Source: Alphaproteobacteria bacterium LSUCC0684 (GTDB taxonomy: Bacteria; Pseudomonadota; Alphaproteobacteria; Puniceispirillales; UBA1172). Taken from it: a stretch of 64,000 nucleotides of DNA. Under the pieces are notes generated by a model. That model worked only from the letters and a program-made list of their open reading frames with translations. It did not search any database and had not been told where the DNA came from. A program made the position numbers and the translations under genes. This document shows positions 44,610 through 53,008 of the stretch, piece by piece (positions within the stretch are counted from its first letter, which is position 1; each line of letters begins with the position of its first letter). The stretch is taken from NCBI GenBank assembly GCA_041228335.1, contig CP166130.1:954638-1018637 (forward strand), in the 5' to 3' direction.

Positions 44610-44621
44610 TATGCTAGCATA
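44610..44621. promoter_or_regulatory. Candidate HigA operator
   Basis: TATGCTAGCATA, a perfect 12-base palindrome upstream of the higB vestige, with TTGAAG on the minus strand about 15 nt further up as a possible -35. Confidence 0.45.
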
Positions 44622-44638
44622 CAGTATTCTTTTGTACT

Positions 44639-44953
44639 TCAACTGCTTAACTGCGGCTCTTTCCTTGAAGTTGTATAGTCTTTTTTGATCTTGTCAGCAG
44701 CTTGATTTTTCTTCCCACCAGAGTTTTTCAACTCATCAAGAATATGTTCAAGCGTATCGGATATGTGAAACAGCAGCGCTGTAAATCCGAATGTCATGAT
44801 AATATAAATCCCAGCTAGCGGAAGGCCAAGCCAAGCCCTGGCAAAACCAATCTCTTGAGACAAATAAACAAGGTATGGAACTCCGACCCCTAGTAACAGG
44901 GCCATCATTGTCATCACCATGAATCTATAAATTCTAGCAATTGTCTGCATCAT
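44639..44953 (-). CDS. Hypothetical small membrane protein
   Basis: 104 residues with two TM helices (about residues 12-32 and 42-64) and a hydrophilic, Lys-rich C-terminal tail. A strong AGGGAGG lies just before two adjacent ATGs (44953 and 44950); the second has the better spacing. No family recognised. Confidence 0.55.
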   Translation of the reverse strand: MMQTIARIYRFMVMTMMALLLGVGVPYLVYLSQEIGFARAWLGLPLAGIYIIMTFGFTALLFHISDTLEHILDELKNSGGKKNQAADKIKKDYTTSRKEPQLSS

Positions 44954-45130
44954 CTCCTCCCTTTTCCCGTTTAGCCAACGCTAGCATGTGCCTTCTTAAA
45001 AAAGAGTTAAGGGCGGTTAAGCTGCTCTATATCCTTTCAAAAGAAGAAAAGAGAGAGGGCTCAATTGCCGTTACTTCAGCACCACCCCGTTCTCCAAAAC
45101 TGAAGAGGGTGGCTTGAACTATAGAGCCGT

Positions 45131-45412
45131 TTACCCTTGGAACCAGATAAAATCTGGTGAATTGACATTGTCGTTATAGACCCAGCCCTCGTTGCCGGTG
45201 TTATAGGGCGGATCAATATAGATGCATTTGATCTGGCCCCGATAATAGGGAAGCAGAGCCTTCAGCGCCTCCAGGTTATCTCCCTCAACCAGCAGATTTC
45301 CACAGTCCCGATCCCCCGCCGAAAGCTCTCCATCGCAATGCATCAACCGGTAGGGAACTTCCCTGTGATGGTTGACTACCGCCTCTTTACCAATCCAGTC
45401 CAGTACCGGCAT
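45131..45412 (-). pseudogene. N-terminal fragment of a type III restriction-modification methyltransferase (Mod)
   Basis: 93 codons. It contains NLLVEGDNLEALKALLPYY and the catalytic motif IV IDPPYNTGNEGWVYND, as in beta-class N6-adenine Mod subunits of over 500 residues. The frame then stops after NSPDFIWFQG. No matching C-terminal part follows, so it is a truncated remnant. Confidence 0.75.
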
Positions 45413-45415
45413 CGC

Positions 45416-45697
45416 TTACCCCTCCCTTTCGACATAGGTGCGGTTGTAGATATTCAGCAACAACTCGCCCTGATAACGCCAAAAAAGGGCTGGGCGCAGT
45501 GGATGGTCGACGGACCGCATGATCCGGGTAGCCTCCGAGAGTGACATCACTTTATCCTGAAATCGCACCTTCTTCGGGCCTGACACACCGTCGCCATAGA
45601 GATCTTTGATGTGAACCCTGATGTCGTGGGTTGTCCGGCCGATCTTGACAAGCCCCGGCATGATAGGATTGGTGAGCAGGTAGATGATATCTGTCAT
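45416..45697 (-). pseudogene. GIY-YIG (T5orf172-like) protein, probably internally deleted
   Basis: 93 codons starting with IIYLLTNPIMPGLVKIGRTT, the core of T5orf172 GIY-YIG domains. The catalytic tail expected after this is missing, and the C-terminal ALFWRYQGELLLNIYNRTY looks like a downstream accessory domain. An internal deletion fused the two ends. It is 3 nt upstream of the Mod fragment on the same strand. Confidence 0.55.
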
Positions 45698-45928
45698 AGA
45701 ACCTCCAGGCCACGTATCTCGCCTTGCGCGTAGAAAACCCGGGGACAGAACAGAAAATAAAGATACAACCAGCTTGTGACCCCGCCTTATCCACGAAGGC
45801 GAGCAATCGGCCTTTACTCGAATTTCAGCAAAACCACAAACCGGAACACGATTGCATCCAGAACATATGATAATTTTGCGACCGTTTCAATATACGGAAA
45901 ATAACGAATTGAGCGAGATATTGAATAG

Positions 45929-46549
45929 TCATTTCATCAGGCCCAAAATTATGATGCTGAAACCTATAAGGCCAAACAGTGCCGAGAGGATAAGGTTTGC
46001 CACGGGACGGCCTTTGATCTGGCGAGCAAACACGCCCTGAAGGAGGCTTCCAGATAAACCAAAGACAAAATTCATAACCCCGCCCACCACACATAGCAGA
46101 ACGCCAAGAAAGAAAGCGTAGAGTGCTGGATCGGGGATATGTGGCGGTATAAATGGGGGGATAAAGGCAAAGAAAAATATACTCACCTTTGGGTTGGATA
46201 TGTTGGTCATTACCCCTCTTAATATCAATGCTTTTAGTGGCGGCACGGTCGGATGAACACTTTCTGATACATCTGAAGCCCTTAGTAGCGTTAGGGACAG
46301 ATATATCAGATAGCATGCGCCAATATATTGAAAGTAAATGAGAGCTTCAGGTGATAACGCAATGGCAAAATGTAATACTGCCCAGAGGAAACCTGTCATG
46401 ACAAGGCCACCCAGGCTGATCCCCAAGGCCGCCATTGCTGCCCCAGTCCTGCCATAGGCGATACCATTCGCCATGACATAGGCCATATCCGCCCCCGGAA
46501 TGATCATCAACACAAAGATGGCCGAAAGATAGGCTATAATATTATCCAT
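45929..46549 (-). CDS. LysE/RhtB-family amino acid exporter
   Basis: 206 residues, six TM helices. Family features are MIIPGADMAYVMANGIAYGRTGA (key part PGADMAYV), GISLGGLV and TNISNPKVSIFFFAFIPPF. It exports amino acids or related metabolites. A hairpin-forming palindrome lies 27 nt upstream of its start. Confidence 0.9.
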   Translation of the reverse strand: MDNIIAYLSAIFVLMIIPGADMAYVMANGIAYGRTGAAMAALGISLGGLVMTGFLWAVLHFAIALSPEALIYFQYIGACYLIYLSLTLLRASDVSESVHPTVPPLKALILRGVMTNISNPKVSIFFFAFIPPFIPPHIPDPALYAFFLGVLLCVVGGVMNFVFGLSGSLLQGVFARQIKGRPVANLILSALFGLIGFSIIILGLMK

Positions 46550-46575
46550 CTCAGTGCCTGTTTTGCTTCCTTATT

Positions 46576-46599
46576 GTGACCAACTTCGTAGTTGGCCAC
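46576..46599. promoter_or_regulatory. Palindrome upstream of the LysE-type gene
   Basis: GTG-a-CCAACT-tcgt-AGTTGG-c-CAC: nine paired positions around a 4-nt loop. It could be an operator or an mRNA leader hairpin. The rest of the 46550-46780 gap shows nothing clear. Confidence 0.45.
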
Positions 46600-46790
46600 T
46601 AAGTTCAGACTATGCTTACTCCAATCTCCTAAAGGCAAGACTTCTTTTTTGGTGTGCCATCTCCATTTTGCCATATTAAATCCAACCTGAAGATAAGAAG
46701 ATTGAGGACGTTACAAAATTTGATTACAAATTTACCTGTTCAGCATTTGTTGACGATGTGAGAAAACCATCAATTGATACTTAATGATCG

Positions 46791-46819
46791 TTGACCTCAG
46801 CCACGAAACAAAGTATCAA
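46791..46819 (+). promoter_or_regulatory. Putative promoter of the DUF4258/MqsA-like pair
   Basis: TTGACC (46791-46796), 17-nt spacer and TATCAA (46814-46819). The palindrome ATCAATTGAT lies just upstream (about 46769-46778) and may be an operator. Confidence 0.45.
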
Positions 46820-46880
46820 AATGATAGTTTGTTGTTTTACCGATACTTTATCAAACAATAACAATAATACGGGTTATGTG

Positions 46881-47201
46881 ATGAACAGAATGGGGCCAGC
46901 AGACGCCACAGATGCCATTAGAAAGTTAGCACAAAGTGATCAGTTTGATTTTTGCATGACCTCACATGCGAAAAAACAAATTACCAAAAGGGAGATTGTA
47001 ACTGGTGATTTGCTTTATCTGTTTAAAAATGGATTCGTGTATGAAGAGCCTGAACCATCGACAGACCCAAATTACTGGAAATATAAAATACAAGGAGAAA
47101 CACCAAATTCAAACCAGAGGCAGATAGCGGCGGTTGTTATTCCTGACTTTCAAACAAATACTCTAAAGATCATAACTATTATGTGGGTTGATGATACTTA
47201 A
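46881..47201 (+). CDS. DUF4258-type putative toxin
   Basis: 106 residues from the ATG at 46881. The core FCMTSHAKKQITKREIVTGDLLYLFKNG matches the DUF4258 pattern (S-x-HA..R/K-x-x-x-x-R-x-I). Such proteins are found next to MqsA-like antitoxins and are presumed RelE-fold ribonucleases. The frame extends upstream to 46791, but those residues are low complexity (NNNNN). Confidence 0.7.
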   Translation: MNRMGPADATDAIRKLAQSDQFDFCMTSHAKKQITKREIVTGDLLYLFKNGFVYEEPEPSTDPNYWKYKIQGETPNSNQRQIAAVVIPDFQTNTLKIITIMWVDDT

Positions 47202-47243
47202 GAAGTAAATGCTTTTCTGGAAACGAAAATAGAGGAAAGAACC

Positions 47244-47696
47244 ATGCTGTATCATTATGAAGAATGTGGACTGGATAATATCATCATCGATACAGACTTC
47301 CTTGAGGAAGATGACGCAGGGAATAGTGTAATTACGATACCTGCAATCAACCAGCTCCACAAAGTTATTGCAAAAAGTATTATTGATTCACCAGGTCTGA
47401 TGAATGGCAAGGAAATTCGGTTTCTTAGAACCGAAATGGGCATGACACAGTCTGAATTGGGTAAATTGCTTCATCGTGACAAACAAACAGTAGCCCGTTG
47501 GGAAAAATCCAGAATGAATATTGACCCCGCACAAGATATGCTGGTCCGAAAGCATGTTGCAGAAAAACTTGGTCTTGAAATGGATAAATCCATTGAAGAA
47601 TTAAGCCAGGAACGTACTGCTACTATTCGCAATAATCAGATCAAGATCAAACACAGTAATTGTAGTGAGGGTCACAAATACACGGTCGCTGCCTAA
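47244..47696 (+). CDS. MqsA-like HTH antitoxin
   Basis: 150 residues. The C-terminal HTH is EIRFLRTEMGMTQSELGKLL followed by RDKQTVARWEKSRMNI, characteristic of MqsA/YgiT-type antitoxins. The N-terminal part lacks the CxxC zinc motifs of classic MqsA. A GAGGAAAG Shine-Dalgarno and a 42-nt gap to the toxin support one operon. Confidence 0.8.
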   Translation: MLYHYEECGLDNIIIDTDFLEEDDAGNSVITIPAINQLHKVIAKSIIDSPGLMNGKEIRFLRTEMGMTQSELGKLLHRDKQTVARWEKSRMNIDPAQDMLVRKHVAEKLGLEMDKSIEELSQERTATIRNNQIKIKHSNCSEGHKYTVAA

Positions 47697-47756
47697 TAGC
47701 TATTCTAATTTATCATCCACGGTGTATTCCCCAATTGAACCAATGTTCTTGACAAG

Positions 47757-47785
47757 GCATCGGGATTGGTCACCAATCCCGATGC
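47757..47785. repeat. Perfect 13-bp inverted repeat after the antitoxin gene
   Basis: GCATCGGGATTGG-TCA-CCAATCCCGATGC. A very stable hairpin, without a following U-tract on either strand. It may still act as a terminator or mRNA-stabilising element. Confidence 0.6.
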
Positions 47786-47900
47786 TATATTGCCAGTAAA
47801 GTTAATGGAACGACTTAAGAACAGTCACAGTTGTGTTTACACTCAAAAGAATTCAGAAATCCTTGCGGTGGCAAGAAAGTGAAAAAATAGTTGCCCGCTC

Positions 47901-48377
47901 TCAAGGTCGGTGCTCGAGGCGAGGGTTAAGATAGGTCAGCAGAAGATCAGGCTTGGTGATGCCACCGCCGGAGTTCGAGGTAAGGATCTCGAGCACCCGA
48001 TCAAGACTGAAGGGCGTATCTGGCCTGAGTTCAAAACGAAGGTGTCCGCCTTGCCGGATCCAGGCCTCAAAAGGGACAGCGAAGCGAGCGGTGTGTATCG
48101 GCATGAAACTGGCCGAAAACGCGCCTATGCTGATGAGAAAACGCGACTTCGCTTCTTCAATCGGGATGGAATGAAGTTTAGCATGCTGACCAAATGCCAG
48201 ATCCAAGACGCCCTTGTCTTCCATCTCAAGTGTAAGCCGGTGAAGAAAGGTTGTTTCCACGATGCGTTTCCAGAGATCCCTAAATTCAGGCGCATCTTCA
48301 TCAAGCCTTTCCGCCGCCGCCGAGATCTCTTTATAGGCTTCGGCCTCATGACTCATATGAGGTTCGATCCGGATCAC
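47901..48377 (-). CDS. Hypothetical protein
   Basis: 158 residues, perhaps starting at the internal ATG at 48356 (MSHEAEAYKEISAAAERL). The composition is protein-like with predicted helices, and there is no signal peptide or TM segment. I do not recognise a family. It sits at the right end of the TA-rich block, tail toward the antitoxin gene. Confidence 0.5.
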   Translation of the reverse strand: MIRIEPHMSHEAEAYKEISAAAERLDEDAPEFRDLWKRIVETTFLHRLTLEMEDKGVLDLAFGQHAKLHSIPIEEAKSRFLISIGAFSASFMPIHTARFAVPFEAWIRQGGHLRFELRPDTPFSLDRVLEILTSNSGGGITKPDLLLTYLNPRLEHRP

Positions 48378-48389
48378 GCCCAGTTCACC

Positions 48390-48590
48390 GATTTGTCAAA
48401 ACTGATAAATCCTTTTCTGCTGCATCATCCGCTCACAAAGGATGAAGATTTGCCGACGTTCTCTTTTCCATATTCACCAGCCCATACGGAAAGGGGGGCT
48501 CTCTATGAATTCACTATGAATCACGTGTTGGTCCTCAATAATCCAATGGATGGGTTCAGACTTAAGACAGATCGGATTGAGCATGCCTAA
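48390..48590 (+). pseudogene. 3-prime remnant of an AtuA/DUF1446-like gene
   Basis: In frame up to the stop at 48588, the last 60 or so codons read HHPLTKDEDLPTFSFPYSPA then ERGALYEFTMNHVLVL and NPMDGFRL. This resembles the C-terminus of acyclic-terpene-utilisation AtuA/DUF1446 proteins. The stop overlaps the DUF4387 start, as in intact AtuA-DUF4387 pairs. Upstream codons lose similarity at about 48390, where the minus-strand gene block begins, so the 5-prime part is deleted. Confidence 0.5.
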
Positions 48591-48876
48591 ATTGGTTGAA
48601 CTTGCCAGAAAAATCAGATCCAAAAATGCCGGTCCATTTTGGATCACGGTGGATATATTTTGTGGTGATAATTTTGATTTTATTCGCAGCAGGCTTTATG
48701 TTTCTGCTATCTGCAATCTCCTTGGATGTAATGCGTCAACATTGAAACACTTTGAAATCACTGAACTTAAGGTCATCAAAATAAGTGTGGTGAGGCAGGC
48801 ACCTCAAGGAAGTCGTGAAGATCGTGATATGCATGGTGCACAGATTGCTGCTCTTTTTACTGAAATGGAAATTTGA
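48583..48876 (+). CDS. DUF4387 domain protein
   Basis: 97 residues from the ATG at 48583. LARKIRSKNAGPFWITVDI and the later REDRDMHGAQIAALF match the DUF4387 pattern. The family is normally encoded directly after AtuA/DUF1446 proteins and is presumed to be a partner subunit. Here its partner is broken. Confidence 0.75.
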   Translation: MPKLVELARKIRSKNAGPFWITVDIFCGDNFDFIRSRLYVSAICNLLGCNASTLKHFEITELKVIKISVVRQAPQGSREDRDMHGAQIAALFTEMEI

Positions 48877-48883
48877 ATTCATA

Positions 48884-49984
48884 TCATTTCACCCCTAAAG
48901 ATTTGGACAGCGCCATGATCTCCCCCCAAGTTTTTTCAGGTACAGCAATGTGGTGATTTGCTCTCTTCTTGTAGGTCCTCTCGCGCTCACCCGGAATTTC
49001 AACGCGATCAAATCCGGGCGCAGGTGGGCAAGATCTCATTTCAGCGAGGATTTCTTCGGTGATTTCCTGCATGCGGGGTGCCGCGCGGTAGCGGGTGGTA
49101 TCGATGGTAACAAGCAACCAGTTGCATTCAGTTGTCGCCGGTCCTAGCATTGCCTCGCCTATCAACTCACCGATTAACGCAAGCCCATACCCCTTATGCT
49201 CACCCGATGGCAAAATTGCGCCGCCATTAAAGTAATCTTCGGGATCTTGCGTCGGGTTGCCATTCGTATCAATAATGCATCCTTCGGGAAGAAGCGCTCC
49301 GGCTGAGCGTGCAGCATAAATCCATCCACCGGCAATTTTTGAAGTCGCGAAGTCAAGCACTACTGGCCCGTGCTCACCACCCGGGATGCCAACGCACCAT
49401 GGGTTTGTTGGCAGCATGCCTTTGGCACCGCCATATGGGGCCACCTGCCGCCATGTTTTTCGGTTGCCTCCACCTACAAGGATAGTAAGAAAACCCTGAC
49501 TTGCAGCTTCATCTGCAAATGTGCCATGGCGGCCGGTATGACCGCAATTCCGTATGGCTATTGCCGCAATTCCATTTACCCTTGCCAGATTTGAGTTTTC
49601 ATTAAACGCAAGCTGCATGGCAGGTATACCGATACCCCCAAGGCCATCTACTTCATGTGCGCCCGTCTCGGTCATTTTATGAAAAGGTTGCACCCCGGCC
49701 TTCAAATAGCCTGAGCGATATTGGCTTACATATTGAAGGACCCGCATTAACCCGTGGCTTTCAACGCCTGAAAGGCTGGCATCGGCAAGATGCTCAGCGA
49801 TCTGCCGTGCCGTATTTGCAGTCTCGCCGATAGCCTGAAAAATAGCGGTTATGCGTGCAATGGCATCATCAGAATTAACGGTTATGCGTTTGCCATCCAT
49901 TTGCAGTTTGGACTGAACTTTCTGCACCGTGGCCCCTTTCATGCAAGCTTTGGTCACTTTTTGAACTTTGGCAAAATCTTTCAC
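48884..49984 (-). CDS. Ldh-family (malate/lactate dehydrogenase type 2) oxidoreductase
   Basis: The reading frame gives up to 366 residues; likely starts are internal (ATG at 49942 or 49900). Family features are LSGVESHGLMRV, with the conserved SHG, GIAAIAIRNCGHTGRHG, VLDFATSKIAGG and LPSGEHKGYGLALIGELI. These NAD(P)-dependent enzymes reduce 2-oxoacids or cyclic imines. It is convergent with the DUF4387 gene. Confidence 0.88.
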   Translation of the reverse strand: MKDFAKVQKVTKACMKGATVQKVQSKLQMDGKRITVNSDDAIARITAIFQAIGETANTARQIAEHLADASLSGVESHGLMRVLQYVSQYRSGYLKAGVQPFHKMTETGAHEVDGLGGIGIPAMQLAFNENSNLARVNGIAAIAIRNCGHTGRHGTFADEAASQGFLTILVGGGNRKTWRQVAPYGGAKGMLPTNPWCVGIPGGEHGPVVLDFATSKIAGGWIYAARSAGALLPEGCIIDTNGNPTQDPEDYFNGGAILPSGEHKGYGLALIGELIGEAMLGPATTECNWLLVTIDTTRYRAAPRMQEITEEILAEMRSCPPAPGFDRVEIPGERERTYKKRANHHIAVPEKTWGEIMALSKSLGVK

Positions 49985-50180
49985 GAATGAGAACTTAAAT
50001 CATTAAGCTTTTAAAGCTTTCATCTTTGCCGATGTCTGCCTCAAAACCAGCCCTGGTGATAGGGTGTGGAAGATAGAGGAAAACTTCCAATGCCGCTTGG
50101 CAATCCCAATTTTTTGGTTATATCTTTTTTACCGCCAGTTTTTTCGATATTGCGGTTTATTTCTTTTTTTGGGCAAAGCC

Positions 50181-51116
50181 ATGACAAATGCTGGATCCTT
50201 AATATCGCCTCGTCCGGGATCTTCGCCTCTTATGTCAAATCTGTTCTGCGTGCTGGCGGCACTGGCCTGGTCTTTCGGGTTTCCGGCCGGAACAAGTCTG
50301 ATGGTTTCCTGGGACCTGCTGTCGCTGCTTTTGCTTCGGTTAGTACCAAGTACCTTTCTGCTGATTTTTTTCTGGTGGATTATCGATGGACGCGTCATGC
50401 CTGATCGCAGGTTGTGGCTGGAAGGCATGATTATCGGTGGTATCGGCTTTGGGTTTGGCACCATGCTCCTCCTCTATGGCCAGCAGGTTTCAAATCCGGT
50501 CACGCCTGCAATCGCTGCCTCCATGATGCCTATCATGGGTGCCGTGCTGGAGGTGATGCTTGACGGCAGACGTATACGTCCGTTGCTTGTTGCCGGATTG
50601 ATCTGTGCCATCATTGGTGGGTTGATGGCCGCCGGAGTGCGGTTGCAAGGTTATGATATTGGCGTTGGCCTGATCTGGTGTCTTCTGGCAACGCTTCTTT
50701 ATGCCTGGGCAACCAGAGCAACCAACAAGCGGCTGGATGATTTGTCATCTATGGGGCAGACCGCAGTCACCCTAGCCGGGGCAGGGGTCCTGATTGCCGT
50801 TGTCTGGGCGTTCGTTTTAATCTTTTTCCCACAGGAAATCCGCATGGGTAGAATAAACCAGGATACACTGGCAACAATTTTTGCCTTTTCTGTTCTCTCT
50901 GCAGCGATCTCCCAGCCTCTATGGATTGCAGGGGCCCGGGGACTTGGTGTGGCGGTGGCATCCTTTCATCTCAACGCCGTTCCAGTCTATGTAATGGCAA
51001 TCATGGTTTTCAGTTATGGAGGGGAATGGGATCTTTTCAGGCTGGCAGGAGCTGTTGTTGTCGGGGGTGGTGTTCTTTTAGCCCAGCATGATAAAACCTG
51101 GAGCGGATCGGCCTGA
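50181..51116 (+). CDS. EamA-family (DMT) transporter
   Basis: 311 residues from the ATG at 50181; the frame extends to 50064 but those residues are unlike the family. Two EamA repeats of five TM helices each are visible (first around LAALAWSFGFPAGTS, second around LIWCLLATLLYAWATRATN). Exporter of small metabolites; substrate unknown. Confidence 0.85.
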   Translation: MTNAGSLISPRPGSSPLMSNLFCVLAALAWSFGFPAGTSLMVSWDLLSLLLLRLVPSTFLLIFFWWIIDGRVMPDRRLWLEGMIIGGIGFGFGTMLLLYGQQVSNPVTPAIAASMMPIMGAVLEVMLDGRRIRPLLVAGLICAIIGGLMAAGVRLQGYDIGVGLIWCLLATLLYAWATRATNKRLDDLSSMGQTAVTLAGAGVLIAVVWAFVLIFFPQEIRMGRINQDTLATIFAFSVLSAAISQPLWIAGARGLGVAVASFHLNAVPVYVMAIMVFSYGGEWDLFRLAGAVVVGGGVLLAQHDKTWSGSA

Positions 51117-51206
51117 GACTGAAATCGGCAAGCAATTATTTTGGCTTGTGTTAATCATTTTTTCATTGGCTTCGTGTACCTTCTGATCCTAAAGGATCGG
51201 AAAGCC

Positions 51207-51881
51207 ATGAAATATTTTGCCAAAAGATCGGGATTGATTGTCAGCCTTTTGCTGGCACCCCTTGCCCATGCCAGCGTGGACACCTGCCATATTCTCTGTG
51301 ATGTCGAGTGGCTCGCACAGGTTGATGAGGTTGAATTAAGAGATGTTCTTGACAGCAAGGCTGAGAGCGAAATCAAAGGCCGGGATGAATACGACTGGAC
51401 TCCTCTGCATCTTGCCGCGCGCTGGGGCAAGCCTGAAGTGATCGAGGTTTTGGTCAATGCGGGTGCATCTCTTGAAGCGATAACCGAATTCAATGGTCAG
51501 ACGCCATTGCATTCGGCGGTTGGTTCGGGGAAAGTTGAAAATATTGAAGCTCTTATCTTGGCGGGGGCCAATATCGAGTCGCGCTGTATCAAGGGAGGCA
51601 CGCCCCTGCATTGGGCGGCGCAGTTCGGTTCAGTCCGTATAGTACAGAAACTGATCGATGAAGGTGCGATGCTCGAAGCCCGTGACCGCAATGGATACAC
51701 CCCGTTGCACTGGGCTGCAAAAAAAGGAATGCCCGCTAAACTTCGTGTGTTGATTGCTGCAGGCGCGGATATCAAAGCCAGGACCATACACGGCATGGTG
51801 CCGGCTGATTTTGCCGATGGTAATCCTCTGATCCAGGGAAGTGATGTGTATTGGATACTTCATGATGCGCGGTTTAACTAA
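51207..51881 (+). CDS. Periplasmic ankyrin-repeat protein
   Basis: 224 residues from the ATG at 51207. A signal peptide (MKYFAKRSGLIVSLLLAPLAHA) has a likely cleavage after AHA. Four ankyrin repeats follow, with the TPLHxAAxxG pattern at TPLHLAARWGK, TPLHSAVGSGK, TPLHWAAQFGS and TPLHWAAKKGM. Such exported ankyrin proteins usually bind periplasmic partners; the partner is unknown. Confidence 0.87.
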   Translation: MKYFAKRSGLIVSLLLAPLAHASVDTCHILCDVEWLAQVDEVELRDVLDSKAESEIKGRDEYDWTPLHLAARWGKPEVIEVLVNAGASLEAITEFNGQTPLHSAVGSGKVENIEALILAGANIESRCIKGGTPLHWAAQFGSVRIVQKLIDEGAMLEARDRNGYTPLHWAAKKGMPAKLRVLIAAGADIKARTIHGMVPADFADGNPLIQGSDVYWILHDARFN

Positions 51882-51916
51882 ATCATCAGAGCCGGGTGAT
51901 ATATGGAGGAAAACCC

Positions 51917-52888
51917 ATGATCACGAATGCCAGAAATAGAGCAGCACATCTAATATCGCCGGTACAGTTGTTTCCTCCATCGCTTTCGTTGATCTCTCTT
52001 GCGATGGCATCCTGTAATTTCTCAGAACTTGAATTTACACTTGGTGCGGACAGGGATGTTCATATTCCCGTTCCAGTCAATTTCAAAGATGCTGAATTCA
52101 GCACTATACATCTCATGCCTCTGTTAAATGACGTGGAAGCTGTTGATGAAAATACCTTCCTTGAGGAAACTTTTCCTTGGCAGGAAGATTTTGATCCGGA
52201 TCATTTGGCGCAAGATACACAAACACTAATTGAGGTTGCTGGATTTGTTCAGGCATCTCATCCGGAATATATCTCTGTGGGTGGAGCAGTCTTTGTTGAT
52301 AGCGATTCAAACGGTCGCAACAGTTCTGGTGATATCTTTATCGGGGTATTGCAAGAACAGGGATATTTCTCAGGATATATACCGCTTGACTATACGGACA
52401 GGCCGCTTCTTGCCATTCTCGGGACGCCGGACAATTCCGATGCGGCGATACTATCGTGGCGCGCACCGGCAGGCAGTAGCGTGATTTCACCATTGACGGA
52501 ATTGCTCACGGCATCGGCACTTCTTCCTGAGAAGTTTAACGAGTTTCTGCACTTGCCCAGCGATATAGATATCACGCAATTCAACCCATATAGCGGTAAT
52601 GAAAACCCAGATCACGCGATACGGGTTCTCAATGCAAATTCGATAGCTCAAATGATACTTGATGCTTCCCCGGATGATTTCAAGGTGGCGATGGAAAATG
52701 CATTTTCTTTAATTCAGCCTTGCGAGTCCATTGCGTCTCATTTATTCGAAGATGAAGTAAATTCAGAAGATATAGTGAGCCAAGCCTTGCTTGCAGAAGA
52801 GAATTTTCTTACAGGTGAAATGCTGGTTGAGGCAAGGGAGGCCTCAGTTTGTGGTGTAATCGAAGAAGCAACGGTTGAACTGGTGTAA
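51917..52888 (+). CDS. Putative lipoprotein with a carboxypeptidase-like/EF-loop domain
   Basis: 323 residues from the ATG at 51917, with a GGAGG Shine-Dalgarno. A hydrophobic stretch ends in AMASC, a possible lipobox. The domain GGAVFVDSDSNGRNSSGD (Ca-binding-like DxDxNG loop), then APAGSSVISPLTELL, matches a region of the giant protein at 58168 (GAKIYIDKDRTGSIDPD and ATPLTDLL). It may be a surface lipoprotein. The specific role is unknown. Confidence 0.6.
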   Translation: MITNARNRAAHLISPVQLFPPSLSLISLAMASCNFSELEFTLGADRDVHIPVPVNFKDAEFSTIHLMPLLNDVEAVDENTFLEETFPWQEDFDPDHLAQDTQTLIEVAGFVQASHPEYISVGGAVFVDSDSNGRNSSGDIFIGVLQEQGYFSGYIPLDYTDRPLLAILGTPDNSDAAILSWRAPAGSSVISPLTELLTASALLPEKFNEFLHLPSDIDITQFNPYSGNENPDHAIRVLNANSIAQMILDASPDDFKVAMENAFSLIQPCESIASHLFEDEVNSEDIVSQALLAEENFLTGEMLVEAREASVCGVIEEATVELV

Positions 52889-53008
52889 GAAACATACTGC
52901 CTTGAATTATAGGCAGCAAAATAGAAACCTCTTTTAGCTGTTTTTCATCGCGCTTGCCCTATATAAATTTGGTAACTGGTATCTTATTGAAAAATTTTCA
53001 GGCCATCG

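Noticed and set aside
47910-48590. 226-codon plus-strand ORF as one gene
   Set aside because: Only the last 60 or so codons resemble a protein family (AtuA/DUF1446); the first part is antisense to a better minus-strand ORF. Treated as a 3-prime remnant.
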